Assembly (NCBI RefSeq): GCF_000702325.1 | Contig: NZ_KL370891.1 | Location: forward strand, 2,142,250 to 2,206,249 | Direction of reading: 5' to 3' | From: Thiomicrorhabdus sp. Milos-T2 | GTDB lineage: Bacteria; Pseudomonadota; Gammaproteobacteria; Thiomicrospirales; Thiomicrospiraceae | DNA: 64,000 bases | Shown: positions 8,972 to 18,176 of the stretch, one piece after another | Layout: each line of letters begins with the position of its first letter | Numbering within the stretch: position 1 is the stretch's first letter | Program-made: the position numbers and the translations under genes | The notes under the pieces: model-generated | The model's database searches: none | What the model saw: the letters and a program-made list of their open reading frames with translations, nothing else | What the model was told of the DNA's origin: nothing

Positions 8972-9802
8972 TTATTTAGCTAAGGTTATTTGTTGCGGCG
9001 TAATTTCGATTTTTTTAGCGGAAAGTAAACGCCCTAATGCTTTTTTATAACTAGCTTTACTCACTCGATAACGATCAAAAATCGCCTCCGGCGTACTTTT
9101 ATCGGTTAATTCTGAAACACCATCATTAGCTTCTAATACTGCCATAATCATTTGCCCTAATTCATCTTGAGCTTCTTGACCACGTTTTTGTAGAGTAAGG
9201 TTAATTTTATGGTCTGGACGAATCCCTTTAATATAGCCTTGCATTTTTTGCCCCATTCTTAAAGGCTGTAAAATATCACTATTGTGAATTAAGCCTAAAT
9301 GAGTACCATTAATTAATGCGGTATAGCCCATTTTACTTCTGCTAACCACCATTAGTTTTACTGGTTGACCGCTCTTAAACGTATCGTTAGTTTCTTTTAA
9401 ATGCATACTCAATTTACTAGAGGCGGCAATACGACCACTTAAATCAATGTAAAGAAATACACAATACGACTTACCCTGCTCCATAGGCACGCGCTGTTCT
9501 GCATAAGGAGCTAATAAATCTTTTGGCATACCCCAATCCATAAAAGCGCCAGTTCGATTTACATCGGTTACTTTTAAATGAGCTACCTCACCTATCTCCG
9601 CCAGAGGCTTATCAGTGGTGGCTACTAAACGGTCTTGCGAATCTAAATGAATAAAAACTTCGAGCGTCTGACCCACTTTGGCTTTGGCAGGAACATAGCG
9701 TTTAGGCAATAAAATTTCACCTAAATCACCACCATCCAAATAGAGTCCAAATTCGACCTCTTTAACAATTTGTAATTGATTCATCTGTCCAATTTGAGCC
9801 AT
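8972..9802 (-). CDS. S1-like RNA-binding protein of the CvfB/YitL family
   Basis: About 276 residues made of S1-type RNA-binding repeats and a C-terminal winged helix. The opening GLYLDGGDLGEILLPKRYVP and the later TDVNRTGAFMDWGMPKDLLAP and YIKGIRPDHKINLTLQKRG are characteristic of CvfB/YitL proteins. The last 65 residues (TPEAIFDRYRVSKASYKKALGRLL) form the winged-helix end. The biochemical role is not settled; Staphylococcus CvfB affects virulence gene expression through RNA. The ATG at 9802 is chosen over the TTG two codons earlier because AAGG is eight bases upstream. It is probably co-transcribed with rsmD. Confidence 0.85.
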   Translation of the reverse strand: MAQIGQMNQLQIVKEVEFGLYLDGGDLGEILLPKRYVPAKAKVGQTLEVFIHLDSQDRLVATTDKPLAEIGEVAHLKVTDVNRTGAFMDWGMPKDLLAPYAEQRVPMEQGKSYCVFLYIDLSGRIAASSKLSMHLKETNDTFKSGQPVKLMVVSRSKMGYTALINGTHLGLIHNSDILQPLRMGQKMQGYIKGIRPDHKINLTLQKRGQEAQDELGQMIMAVLEANDGVSELTDKSTPEAIFDRYRVSKASYKKALGRLLSAKKIEITPQQITLAK

Positions 9803-10062
9803 TTTCAAAACCTTTTTACGTAATAGAACTTTGCCGTAATTATAACCATGCCGGGTAATTTACTGTAGCTTATTTAGTTCTGTCGCTTTGGATACACTTT
9901 TTAGTTCATTATTTGTTAGCACTTGTTAAGTGATAACTCTTAAGGTATAAACAAAGATAATTTATTTTTTTGGATTAACTCGTGCCAGTTTTGATGCGGC
10001 TTTAATTCAAAAAACATTTATTGAAACCGCTCAAACCAGCCAATTATAGGCTAGGAGAATTT

Positions 10063-10629
10063 ATGAAAAAAATATGGATCATTATCGGCTTTTCAATACT
10101 TCCAATGGTAATGAGTGGTTGTTCTACTGTTTCGGTCAATCAAGACTATGACACCAGTGTTGATTTTTCTAGCATACGCTCAGTCGCTTGGTTACCAACT
10201 AAACAACAAGTTGCACCTAAAGCCATTACTTTTGCGCAGAAAAATCCATTAATGGCAAAACGCATTCAAAATGCCATTACAGAACAATTAAAACTTAAAG
10301 GGATTTCAACCCGTCAACCAGGCCTGGTAGATGCTTTTGTAACTTATCACTACTCAACTAAACGTGTATTACAAACAGACCCTGTTTCAACTACATTTGG
10401 CTTTGGTGTATTTGGGGGACATGGTGGTGTTATGTTTAACACTTCTCCCGATCTTTATGAATATGAAGAAGGGCGTTTGGTGATTGATATTATCAATCGA
10501 AATAACCAATTAGTTTGGCGCGGTATCAGCCCGTCAAGACTAGTAGAGCAAAGCACTCCAAATGAAACAACTAAGGTTGTTAATAAAGTAGTAAGCGCAA
10601 TTTTGGAACAATACCCACCAAAGCCATAA
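10063..10629 (+). CDS. DUF4136 lipoprotein
   Basis: About 188 residues. A signal peptide ends at the lipobox MSGC (Cys about 20), so it is a predicted lipoprotein. The rest fits DUF4136: VNQDYDTSVDFSSIRSVAWLP near the N-terminus, a YHYSTKR strand, a glycine-rich stretch (FGFGVFGGHGG) and a conserved end LVWRGISPSRL. Function of the family is unknown. The ATG at 10063 follows a good TAGGAG; the upstream TTG at 10021 is rejected. The palindrome at 10317 falls inside the gene and is read as QPGLV. Confidence 0.82.
   Translation: MKKIWIIIGFSILPMVMSGCSTVSVNQDYDTSVDFSSIRSVAWLPTKQQVAPKAITFAQKNPLMAKRIQNAITEQLKLKGISTRQPGLVDAFVTYHYSTKRVLQTDPVSTTFGFGVFGGHGGVMFNTSPDLYEYEEGRLVIDIINRNNQLVWRGISPSRLVEQSTPNETTKVVNKVVSAILEQYPPKP
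10317..10328. repeat. Palindrome ACCAGGCCTGGT (in DUF4136 gene)
   Basis: Exact copy, read as Pro-Gly-Leu-Val. Confidence 0.85.
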
Positions 10630-10671
10630 TGAGTAATAAAATAGCTAAAATTTCATCAATCATTACAAGAG

Positions 10672-10927
10672 TTGAGAAGCCTTTTTAAATACAATACTTT
10701 GCCTTAATTTTTGTCACTCAGGCTTCCCGTTACTTTTTGCAGTTTGGCAAAAAGTAACCAAAAAACAAACCCCACTGCATAAACGGGCAAGTTCTAAGCT
10801 TGTGAACTGAAAACGCTGAACTCGCTGCGCTCAAACAGCAGCGTTTTTTTACCGTTCACTACACTAAGAACCTTGCACCCTTTATTACAAGGGGACTTAA
10901 GGCGTTTGTCCTAGCTTCAATATTAAA
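10672..10927 (+). repeat. Structured dispersed repeat (family B), copy 1; fills the 10630–11124 gap
   Basis: This element starts with TTGAGAAGCCTTTTT and contains CAGGCTTCCCGTTAC. It includes a hairpin with GTTACTTTTTGC and its complement, and a second hairpin whose loop reads AACTCGCTGCGCTCAAAC, closed by AAAACGCTG/CAGCGTTTT. Two more copies are at 46237 and 46593, the latter inverted. Loops are conserved while stems change in a paired way. No protein-coding gene is seen here. Confidence 0.75.
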
Positions 10928-11032
10928 CATTCCAAAAGAGCAAAATAACTCAAATTTCGTAACTAATGGTTATCAAGTTAACTTATTAATTCACTTCGGT
11001 TATCAGATTCAGTTAAATTTTTTCAGATTAAT

Positions 11033-11069
11033 TAAAAAAGGCCTTTGCACCCAATGGAATGCAAAGGCC
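11033..11069 (-). terminator. Intrinsic terminator of the M16 peptidase operon
   Basis: On the minus strand a 10-bp perfect stem, GGCCTTTGCA with its complement around a 10-base loop, is followed by a run of six to seven T. It is placed 56 bp past the stop of the peptidase gene. The stem resembles the ends of the MITE-like elements. Confidence 0.85.
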
Positions 11070-11124
11070 TCATATCATATTTAAATTTTAAACATTGAAC
11101 TTCATGAACTTCATGAGCTACAAA

Positions 11125-12444
11125 TTACTGAGGTTTACCGACCATAATATTTATCATATTCGCAGGTTTTACGTGCTTTCTCCAAGCCTTAAGGACATCT
11201 TGCTTTGTGACTTTTTCAATTAGTTTGGGAAACTCATCTAAATAATCTAATGGCAAATCATAGAAACCAATCATTGAAATATACCCTAAGATCTTGCCAT
11301 TATTGTCTGCCCTTAATGGGAAACCACCAATTAAATTATCTTTAATCGCTTGCAGTTTTTTATCTGAGAAGTCCTTTAAAAAGGCATTTAAGGTTTCCCT
11401 GACGACTTTATCAGCTTCATTAGCGGTCGCATTTTTGGTTGATAGCCCTATGATAAAAGGGCCTGTGACTTTTTGTGGCGCAAAATAACTGTAAACGCTA
11501 TACACCAAGCCGCGTTTTTCACGAACTTCTTCCATTAATAATGAGCCAAACCCAGCTCCACCCAATAAATGATTACCAACAAATAAAGGGACATAATCCG
11601 GATTTCCCCGTTCAATACCCAATTGAGCTAAAGAATAATAGGTTTGGGTTGAATCAAAATCAACTTTTATGGTTTGTTTTTTAGGTGTCTTTTGGGGACT
11701 TACCAGGCCTGGTGGTTTTGTACCGCGTGGCAAGTTTTTAGTTAATTGATTGGCAATGACTTTCGCTTGAGCTTTATCGACATTACCCACAATGGCAATG
11801 ACTGCATTTGAAGCCACATAGTATTTTTTATAAAACGCTTTGATTTTATCTAGCGTAATATTATCCACCGATTCAAGCATTCCTGACACAGGATGAGCAT
11901 AAGGATGCTTACCATATAATGCCTTCCATAATGCCTCATTAGCCATAATTTGTGGTTTTACTGAGTTTTGTTTTAAACCAATTTTTAGACGTCGCATCTC
12001 ACGCTTAAAAATGGCTTTTTTAAACTGGCTATCACTCAATAAATTGGCAAAATTATTCAGAGCCGTTTTCATAATTTCTGGTCGCGTTAAGGTTCGCAAA
12101 GAGATAGAAGCATTGTCACGACTGACACTAGACCCCATCTGAGCGCCAATGTTATTAAAGGTTTCGGATACTTGCTCTTCATTAAGTTTAGAAGTACTGG
12201 TACCCAGTAACGTTGAAGTCATTGAAGCAAGCCCCCAAACATCACCATCTCTTGCAGAACCCGCATCAAAAGTCATTTCAATATCCAGCATAGGAAGCTG
12301 CTTAGCCTGAACATACATCACTTTTGCGCCATTCTCAGTTTGCCAACTTTGAATATTGACACCTGCAAAGGCCGAAACACTGAGCAATAAAGTCCCGATA
12401 AATAACCAGGCCTGGTAAATTGGTTTTGTCATAAAATCTTTCAT
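11125..12444 (-). CDS. M16 family peptidase-like protein, zinc-less partner subunit
   Basis: A 439-residue periplasmic protein with a signal peptide ending at AFA-G. It has the M16 fold but no HxxEH zinc motif: the equivalent position reads GLASMTSTLLG. Instead it carries the arginine/tyrosine motif VREKRGLVYSVYSYF in the second half. In two-chain M16B peptidases one chain binds zinc and the other supplies the Arg/Tyr pair that contacts substrate, so this is inferred to be the second chain of the protein encoded just upstream. Its ATG overlaps the upstream stop by one base, favouring paired synthesis. Palindromes at 11702 and 12405 encode PPGLV and YQAWL. Confidence 0.88.
   Translation of the reverse strand: MKDFMTKPIYQAWLFIGTLLLSVSAFAGVNIQSWQTENGAKVMYVQAKQLPMLDIEMTFDAGSARDGDVWGLASMTSTLLGTSTSKLNEEQVSETFNNIGAQMGSSVSRDNASISLRTLTRPEIMKTALNNFANLLSDSQFKKAIFKREMRRLKIGLKQNSVKPQIMANEALWKALYGKHPYAHPVSGMLESVDNITLDKIKAFYKKYYVASNAVIAIVGNVDKAQAKVIANQLTKNLPRGTKPPGLVSPQKTPKKQTIKVDFDSTQTYYSLAQLGIERGNPDYVPLFVGNHLLGGAGFGSLLMEEVREKRGLVYSVYSYFAPQKVTGPFIIGLSTKNATANEADKVVRETLNAFLKDFSDKKLQAIKDNLIGGFPLRADNNGKILGYISMIGFYDLPLDYLDEFPKLIEKVTKQDVLKAWRKHVKPANMINIMVGKPQ
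11702..11713. repeat. Palindrome ACCAGGCCTGGT (in M16 gene)
   Basis: Exact copy, read as Pro-Gly-Leu-Val in the linker between M16 domains. Confidence 0.85.
12405..12416. repeat. Palindrome ACCAGGCCTGGT (in M16 gene signal peptide)
   Basis: Exact copy, read as Tyr-Gln-Ala-Trp-Leu just before the hydrophobic core of the signal peptide. Confidence 0.85.
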
Positions 12445-13835
12445 TAGTGAATATCTCCTAAATGCATGCCTGCACCGGCTTTTCTATGAATCGTTTTGCC
12501 ATTTGGTAATAAAGTACCCACGGTGACTTTATCTTTTTGCAAATATTTTTTAGCCACCGCCTGCACTTCTTGTGGCGTGACTTTACGCAGTTCATCAACC
12601 CATTTATCAAGGGTATCAGCGGGTAATCCAACACTGACTAAAGAACCTAAAACAATCGCTTGTGACTGCACCGAATCTTGATGATATACATATTGGGCTT
12701 CTGATTGAGCTAAAACTCTATCCAATTCTGCTTGTGAAACTGGCGTAGTTTGGAGTTTTTCAATTTCGCTCCAAATAGCTTGTTCAGTCTGTTCTGGGGT
12801 TACATTTTCAGACGGTGTTGCGCTAAACATAAATAATGTCTTTAAGCGAGAAGTCGCATCATAGCCGGCACCAGCACTGGCAACAATTTGCTGTTTTCTA
12901 ACTAAGTCTTTGGTTAAACGAGCAGAATCGTCTCCGTCTAAAATAGAACTTAACACTTCTAAAGCAAAGACTTCTTTTCGCTGTTCCTCATTTTTAGCGG
13001 TAACCAATGTTGGCGCATGAAACCCCATTAATAGACTTGGCGTTTTAGTCGCGCCTTTTAAGACAATACGTCTTGGGCCTTCTTGCTCAATCTCTATTTG
13101 GGGTTCTGGCGGCGTGATTGTTTCTTGCTCGATATGTCCATAATATTTTTGCGCCAACTGATAAACCTCTTGAGGATTAACATCCCCTACCACGACTAAT
13201 GTCGCATTATTGGGCGCATACCAACGCTTATACCATTTACGAACATCTTCCGCTTTCCAGTTTCTAATATCAGTCATCCAACCAATAACCGGATGATGTG
13301 GTGGACTGTTCACAAATGCGGTTGCCATAAATTGCTCATATAATTTACCCGTAGGCTTATCTTCAGTACGCCAACGACGTTCTTCGGTGACTACATCACG
13401 CTCTTTTTTAAACTCTGCATCCGTTAGAACAATATTACGCATTCGGTCAGCCTCCAAACGCATGACTTCACCCAAATGCTGTTTACCAATCACCTGGTAA
13501 TAGGCGGTGTAATCGGTAGAAGTAAAGGCATTTTCTTGACCACCCAGCTTTGAAACGATTTTTGAAAACTCGCCCGGCTTAAGTTTTTTAGTCCCTTTAA
13601 ACATCATATGTTCAAGCATATGAGATATACCGGTTTTACCGTTATGTTCAAAATTAGAACCAATTCGATACCAAACTTGATGAACCACTACCGGAGCGCG
13701 GTGATCCTCTTTGACAAGAACTTTCATTTGGTTATCTAAAGTAAATTCAGTAACATTGGCAAAACTTAAACTACTGGTTAACGAGAGTAAAATACCCGCT
13801 ATCCAAGGGGTTGTCTGTTTTTTCCAAAATGACAT
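12444..13835 (-). CDS. M16 family zinc metallopeptidase, catalytic subunit
   Basis: A 463-residue periplasmic peptidase with a signal peptide (ending near SLSFA-N). The inverted zinc motif is complete: HMLEH within GISHMLEHMMFKGT, with downstream acidic residues in LEADRMRNIVL as the third ligand region. The C-terminal half is the second M16 domain and lacks the Arg/Tyr motif that the neighbouring gene supplies. Substrates are unknown; related bacterial enzymes degrade oligopeptides or process secreted peptides. It is the first gene of a two-gene operon that ends at the terminator near 11040. Confidence 0.9.
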   Translation of the reverse strand: MSFWKKQTTPWIAGILLSLTSSLSFANVTEFTLDNQMKVLVKEDHRAPVVVHQVWYRIGSNFEHNGKTGISHMLEHMMFKGTKKLKPGEFSKIVSKLGGQENAFTSTDYTAYYQVIGKQHLGEVMRLEADRMRNIVLTDAEFKKERDVVTEERRWRTEDKPTGKLYEQFMATAFVNSPPHHPVIGWMTDIRNWKAEDVRKWYKRWYAPNNATLVVVGDVNPQEVYQLAQKYYGHIEQETITPPEPQIEIEQEGPRRIVLKGATKTPSLLMGFHAPTLVTAKNEEQRKEVFALEVLSSILDGDDSARLTKDLVRKQQIVASAGAGYDATSRLKTLFMFSATPSENVTPEQTEQAIWSEIEKLQTTPVSQAELDRVLAQSEAQYVYHQDSVQSQAIVLGSLVSVGLPADTLDKWVDELRKVTPQEVQAVAKKYLQKDKVTVGTLLPNGKTIHRKAGAGMHLGDIH

Positions 13836-14023
13836 AGTAATTCCTTCACGCTTTGTTAAATTAGACTAATCGGTAAGATGAACAACTGAAAACTATATTG
13901 CCTATTGTCTTCACCCATCTTATTAATGAATTACTTTATAATAGCGATAGTTGATAATTTAAGTATGAATAAAACTTGAATTTAACCCCAATACTCATAT
14001 CTAACAAGCTTTAGGATAAACAA

Positions 14024-15343
14024 ATGTTTAGTTTTTTGCGCCGCAAAAAAGACCAAAAAGAGACAACAGAAGACGCCATTGATACTGCTATTGAAGAGAA
14101 TCAAGAAGTCACTTCAGAATCCAGCCATCAAGAAAATGCTAATACTCAAGAAGATTCTAATACTCAGGACACCGCTAACGAACCCTCTATGGTGCAACAG
14201 ACAACACTTGTTGAAGAAGTGGAAGCCACCGAAGAACCTCAAGCAAAAATAGACGAAACAATTCAAACTGAACCAGTTATAAAAACTAAGTCTGTCATAG
14301 AAACAGAAGCGAATGATCAATCTCTAGAAAATATTGAACCTGCTGCACCTACCTCTAAATCAACTAAAGACCTTACACTAGATGAGGAGCCCGAGGAAAA
14401 ATCGAGCTTTTTTACTCGTCTTAAAAAAGGATTAAGTAAAACACGACACAGTTTTACAGAAAGTCTTGCTAGCTTAGTGTTAGGTCGTAAAGAGATTGAC
14501 GACGACCTGCTTGATGAGTTAGAAATGATTTTACTAACCGCGGATGTAGGGATTGATGCCACTGATCGTATTATTCAGAACTTAACGGAACAAGTTTCTC
14601 GCAAAGAACTTAGAAACCCTGAAGCCCTAATTAACTCACTAAAAAATCAATTACAAGAAATCCTAGATCCCATGTCTAAACCTTTAGACATTGATACCCA
14701 TTTGGCCGAAAATTCCGGCCCCTTTGTGATTTTAATGGTCGGTATTAATGGCGTCGGTAAAACTACAACCATTGGTAAGTTGGCTAAAAAATATCAACTT
14801 GAAGGCAAATCGGTCATGCTTGCGGCAGGAGATACCTTTCGTGCAGCGGCGGTTGAGCAGCTTCAAACTTGGGGAGAACGCAACAATGTTCCGGTTATGG
14901 CTCAAAAAACAGGTGCCGATTCAGCCGCGGTTATTTTTGATGCGATTCAATCCGCTAAAGCCAAAAAGGTTGATGTTCTTATTGCTGACACCGCTGGTCG
15001 CTTGCACACGCAGTCCAATTTAATGGAAGAGCTTAAAAAAGTAAAACGTGTTATTGCTAAAGTGGATGACACGGCGCCTCATGAGGTGATGTTAGTAATC
15101 GATGCTGGAACAGGACAAAATGCGTTGAATCAAGCGCAACAGTTTCAAGAAGCGGTTGAGGTTTCTGGAATTACTCTCACTAAATTAGATGGCACAGCTA
15201 AAGGGGGGATTGTTTTTGCCCTTGCTGAGCAACGCCAAATTCCCATTCGATTTATTGGTGTTGGTGAATCTATTGATGATTTGCGTACCTTTGACAGCAG
15301 AAGTTTTACCGAAGCTTTGTTTGACCAATCGACAACCCGTTAA
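14024..15343 (+). CDS. ftsY: Signal recognition particle receptor FtsY
   Basis: A 439-residue GTPase that docks SRP–ribosome complexes at the inner membrane. The first 125 residues are a long acidic, Glu/Thr/Ser-rich A domain of low complexity, as in proteobacterial FtsY. Next comes the amphipathic membrane-targeting segment SSFFTRLKKGLSKTRHSF, then the N domain. The G domain has GINGVGKTTTIGKLA (P loop), DTFRAAAVEQL, DTAGRLHTQSNLMEEL and TKLDGTAKGG. It is followed after 14 bp by the RMF-like/DUF2914 gene instead of the usual ftsE–ftsX, so it is probably the first gene of a three-gene unit. Confidence 0.96.
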   Translation: MFSFLRRKKDQKETTEDAIDTAIEENQEVTSESSHQENANTQEDSNTQDTANEPSMVQQTTLVEEVEATEEPQAKIDETIQTEPVIKTKSVIETEANDQSLENIEPAAPTSKSTKDLTLDEEPEEKSSFFTRLKKGLSKTRHSFTESLASLVLGRKEIDDDLLDELEMILLTADVGIDATDRIIQNLTEQVSRKELRNPEALINSLKNQLQEILDPMSKPLDIDTHLAENSGPFVILMVGINGVGKTTTIGKLAKKYQLEGKSVMLAAGDTFRAAAVEQLQTWGERNNVPVMAQKTGADSAAVIFDAIQSAKAKKVDVLIADTAGRLHTQSNLMEELKKVKRVIAKVDDTAPHEVMLVIDAGTGQNALNQAQQFQEAVEVSGITLTKLDGTAKGGIVFALAEQRQIPIRFIGVGESIDDLRTFDSRSFTEALFDQSTTR

Positions 15344-15357
15344 ACGATTAAGAAACC

Positions 15358-16218
15358 ATGCAACTTCCTGATACCGACAATATCGACTATCAATACGCCT
15401 TTAAGCAAGGCTATAGAATGGCCGTTGACGGTAAACGAGTCACCAGCATGCCCAGTAAGGTTCGTCGAGACATGATGATGCGGGAGTATTTTCAACAAGG
15501 CTGGGAACAAGCCATTGAAGATATGTCGCTGAATTACCAAATACAAAACAAACCCAACTGGCGCACTCGTTTTATTTGGTTCGCTTTTATGGTGTTAGGT
15601 GGTATTGCTACGGCAAGCTTAATGATTAAAAACATTGAATCTGATATTGCAGAGCAACAAGCTCGGTTAGAGGTGAAACCTTCTAAAAGTGATACTCAAA
15701 AATTACCAGACTCAAAGCCTTCGCCAGATACAAATCTAGCAAAGTCATCCCCTGCAAACATTGCTAACTCAAGCTCATCATTACCTACCCTATCTCTGCT
15801 CTCAAATCAGCAAAGAAAAGACCTGGAGTTGAACAAACAACAACAAGCTGTTGATGCACCTTTGAGTTTAGACCCTATAATAAAAAGCTCAATTACGGTT
15901 AAGCAAGCGGTTTTAAGTGAAAATATTGAAAATAGAGAACCTATTTCGCCTCTCAGCAACCGTGTGCCAAAGTACATACGCAAATTGGCATTTTTTACAG
16001 AAATTGAAAACGCAAATGGTCAAACCATTTATCATCGTTGGCGCACCAACAACCAAATATTAGCAACAATAGCACTTCCAATTGGAAGCAATAAATTTAA
16101 GACCTGGTCTACTAAAAAGCTTTCGAGTGCTTGGCTAGGACAATGGTATATTGAAGTATTGGATAGCAATAAAAATGTTATCTACCGACTATCGTTTAAT
16201 TATGGGGGTAAACCTTGA
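15358..16218 (+). CDS. Membrane protein with RMF-like N-terminus and DUF2914 domain
   Basis: A 286-residue protein with three parts. Residues 12–56 (FKQGYRMAVDGK ... QGWEQAIEDM) resemble ribosome modulation factor in the two G-Y/W-containing helices. A transmembrane helix follows at about 72–90 (FIWFAFMVLGGIATASLMI). After a Ser/Pro-rich periplasmic linker, residues 205–285 (FFTEIENANGQTIYHRWR ... WYIEVLDS) match DUF2914. The predicted topology puts the RMF-like part in the cytoplasm and DUF2914 in the periplasm. Function is unknown. It lies 14 bp after ftsY, and its stop overlaps the next start (TTGA), implying coupling. The RMF resemblance is by eye and could be superficial. Confidence 0.7.
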   Translation: MQLPDTDNIDYQYAFKQGYRMAVDGKRVTSMPSKVRRDMMMREYFQQGWEQAIEDMSLNYQIQNKPNWRTRFIWFAFMVLGGIATASLMIKNIESDIAEQQARLEVKPSKSDTQKLPDSKPSPDTNLAKSSPANIANSSSSLPTLSLLSNQQRKDLELNKQQQAVDAPLSLDPIIKSSITVKQAVLSENIENREPISPLSNRVPKYIRKLAFFTEIENANGQTIYHRWRTNNQILATIALPIGSNKFKTWSTKKLSSAWLGQWYIEVLDSNKNVIYRLSFNYGGKP

Positions 16219-16805
16219 AACCTTTAAAAAGCCTATTAGTTCTCAGTTTATCATTAATAACTCTCCTTATGACTGGCTGTAGCTCCACGCCACCACCTAA
16301 AAAGACTTACGATAATATTTGCTCAATTTATAGTCACGATCGAGAATGGAAATCAGCCGCCTACAAGTCTTATAAAAAATGGGGAACTCCACCCTACGTT
16401 TTAATGGCTTTGGTACATCAGGAATCACGCTTTAAACCTAATGCTCAGCCGCCTAGAGAGTATGCTTTAGGCATGATTCCTTTACCTAGAAAATCATCAG
16501 CGTATGGCTACTCTCAAGCCAAAGACGGGACCTGGCATGATTATATGAAAGCCACTGGAAATTGGGGAGCATCTAGATCAGATATTGAAGACTCTTTAGA
16601 TTTCATTGGCTGGTATAACTACCAATCTTACAAACGCCTTAAAATTTCCCGTAAGGATACTTATAAGTTATATTTGGCCTATCACGAAGGACGTGGCGGT
16701 TATTCACGCCGCACTTATTTAAAAAAGAAATGGCTGTTGGCTGTGGCCAAAAAAGTATCCAATCGAGCAAGAATGTATAAAAAACAATATTATCGTTGTC
16801 GATAA
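16215..16805 (+). CDS. Lipoprotein with SLT-type lytic transglycosylase domain
   Basis: A 196-residue predicted lipoprotein with lipobox LMTGC (Cys 22). The lysozyme-like SLT fold is shown by MALVHQESRFKPNAQ with the catalytic Glu at about position 70, then SAYGYSQAKDGTWHDY and YLAYHEGRGGYSRRTY. Such enzymes cleave peptidoglycan, leaving 1,6-anhydro ends. The sequence fits a family of short E. coli EmtA-like or uncharacterised SLT lipoproteins. The start is TTG at 16215, preceded by GGGGGT and overlapping the stop of the upstream gene, so its translation is probably coupled to it. Confidence 0.83.
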   Translation: MKPLKSLLVLSLSLITLLMTGCSSTPPPKKTYDNICSIYSHDREWKSAAYKSYKKWGTPPYVLMALVHQESRFKPNAQPPREYALGMIPLPRKSSAYGYSQAKDGTWHDYMKATGNWGASRSDIEDSLDFIGWYNYQSYKRLKISRKDTYKLYLAYHEGRGGYSRRTYLKKKWLLAVAKKVSNRARMYKKQYYRCR

Positions 16806-16863
16806 GATTAAGCAGAACTTTGCATTAACTCGCATTAAGGGATTACACAAAAAGATTAGATAC

Positions 16864-16901
16864 AAAAAAACCGAGTTAGGATTATCCCTTCTCGGTTTTT
16901 T
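16864..16901. terminator. Bidirectional intrinsic terminator
   Basis: The arms AAAAACCGAG and CTCGGTTTTT enclose a 13-base loop, with A and T runs on both sides. It can end transcription of the SLT gene (plus) and of fabB (minus), which converge here. A near-copy of the palindrome (one mismatch) follows at 16909. Confidence 0.8.
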
Positions 16902-16953
16902 AAAAGTTACCAGGCCTGGGTCTAGTAGCTTACGGATATTTTGATACGATTAA

Positions 16954-18174
16954 TTAACCTTTATAACGCTCAAAAACAACCGATGCATTTGTACCACCAA
17001 AACCAAAACTGTTACTCATAATACGGTTTAATCCCGCATTATCAATACGCTCAGTAACGATAGGCATACCTTCACACTCTGAATCTAAGTTTTCAATATT
17101 AATTGAAGGACAAATAAAGTCATTTTCTAACATCATTAAACTATAGATAAATTCATGTACACCTGCTGCACCTAATGAATGACCAGACATTGATTTAGTT
17201 GAACTAATCTTTGGAATATTCTCACCAAAGACTTCACGAATTGCCGCAGTTTCTTTAGTATCTCCAACAGGAGTCGATGTTCCATGAGGGTTAATGTAAT
17301 CCACATCACCATCAACCGTAGATAACGCCATCTGCATACAACGCACAGCACCTTCACCAGAAGGAGCAACCATGTCATAACCATCAGAGTTAGCGCCATA
17401 ACCAGTAATTTCAGCATAAATTTTAGCGCCACGAGCCAAAGCGTGCTCTAGCTCTTCAACAACAACCATTCCACCGCCACCTGCAATAACAAAACCGTCA
17501 CGGTCAGCATCATAGGCACGAGAAGATTTTTCAGGCGTATCATTATATTTAGAAGATAAAGCACCCATCGCATCAAACATAACAGACATTGTCCAGTGAA
17601 GCTCTTCACCACCACCTGCAAATACAACATCTTGCTTACCAAGTTGAATCTGTTCTACTGCAGACCCAATACAATGTGCTGAAGTTGAACACGCTGAACT
17701 GATTGAATAGTTAATTCCTTTAATTTTAAAAGGTGTCGCTAGACAAGCCGAAACGGTTGAACCCATAGTGCGAGTTACCATATAAGGACCAACACGTTTC
17801 ACACTTTTCTCACGTGCAATTTCTACCGCCTGAGTAGAATTAGAGTTAGATCCACCACCCGAACCAGCAATTAAACCGGTACGAGGATTAGAAATTTGAT
17901 CTTCAGTTAAACCTGAATCCTTAACTGCTTGCTGCATAGCAATATAAGAATAAGCTGCAGCATCACCCATAAAACGTAATTGCTTACGGTCAATATGATC
18001 TTTAAATTGTAGATTTTTAATTGCACCATGTACCTGAGAACGCATTCCGTTTTCAGCATACTCTGGTGCAAAGACAATACCAGACTGACCATCTTTTAAA
18101 GATTGTGTAACTTCTTCTACATTGTTACCAATACTAGAAACAATACCTACACCTGTAATAACGACTCTTTTCAT
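16954..18174 (-). CDS. fabB: 3-oxoacyl-[acyl-carrier-protein] synthase I
   Basis: A 406-residue condensing enzyme of unsaturated fatty acid synthesis. It has the thiolase-fold Cys-His-His triad: [12 protein letters not shown] with the nucleophilic Cys, [11 protein letters not shown] with the first His, and [11 protein letters not shown] with the second. The end [14 protein letters not shown] is typical. It elongates cis-3-decenoyl-ACP formed by FabA. It follows fabA by two bases on the minus strand, the standard fabA–fabB arrangement of gammaproteobacteria making unsaturated fatty acids anaerobically. No FadR or FabR site was identified by eye. Confidence 0.97.
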   Translation of the reverse strand: MKRVVITGVGIVSSIGNNVEEVTQSLKDGQSGIVFAPEYAENGMRSQVHGAIKNLQFKDHIDRKQLRFMGDAAAYSYIAMQQAVKDSGLTEDQISNPRTGLIAGSGGGSNSNSTQAVEIAREKSVKRVGPYMVTRTMGSTVSACLATPFKIKGINYSISSACSTSAHCIGSAVEQIQLGKQDVVFAGGGEELHWTMSVMFDAMGALSSKYNDTPEKSSRAYDADRDGFVIAGGGGMVVVEELEHALARGAKIYAEITGYGANSDGYDMVAPSGEGAVRCMQMALSTVDGDVDYINPHGTSTPVGDTKETAAIREVFGENIPKISSTKSMSGHSLGAAGVHEFIYSLMMLENDFICPSINIENLDSECEGMPIVTERIDNAGLNRIMSNSFGFGGTNASVVFERYKG

Positions 18175-18176
18175 AA

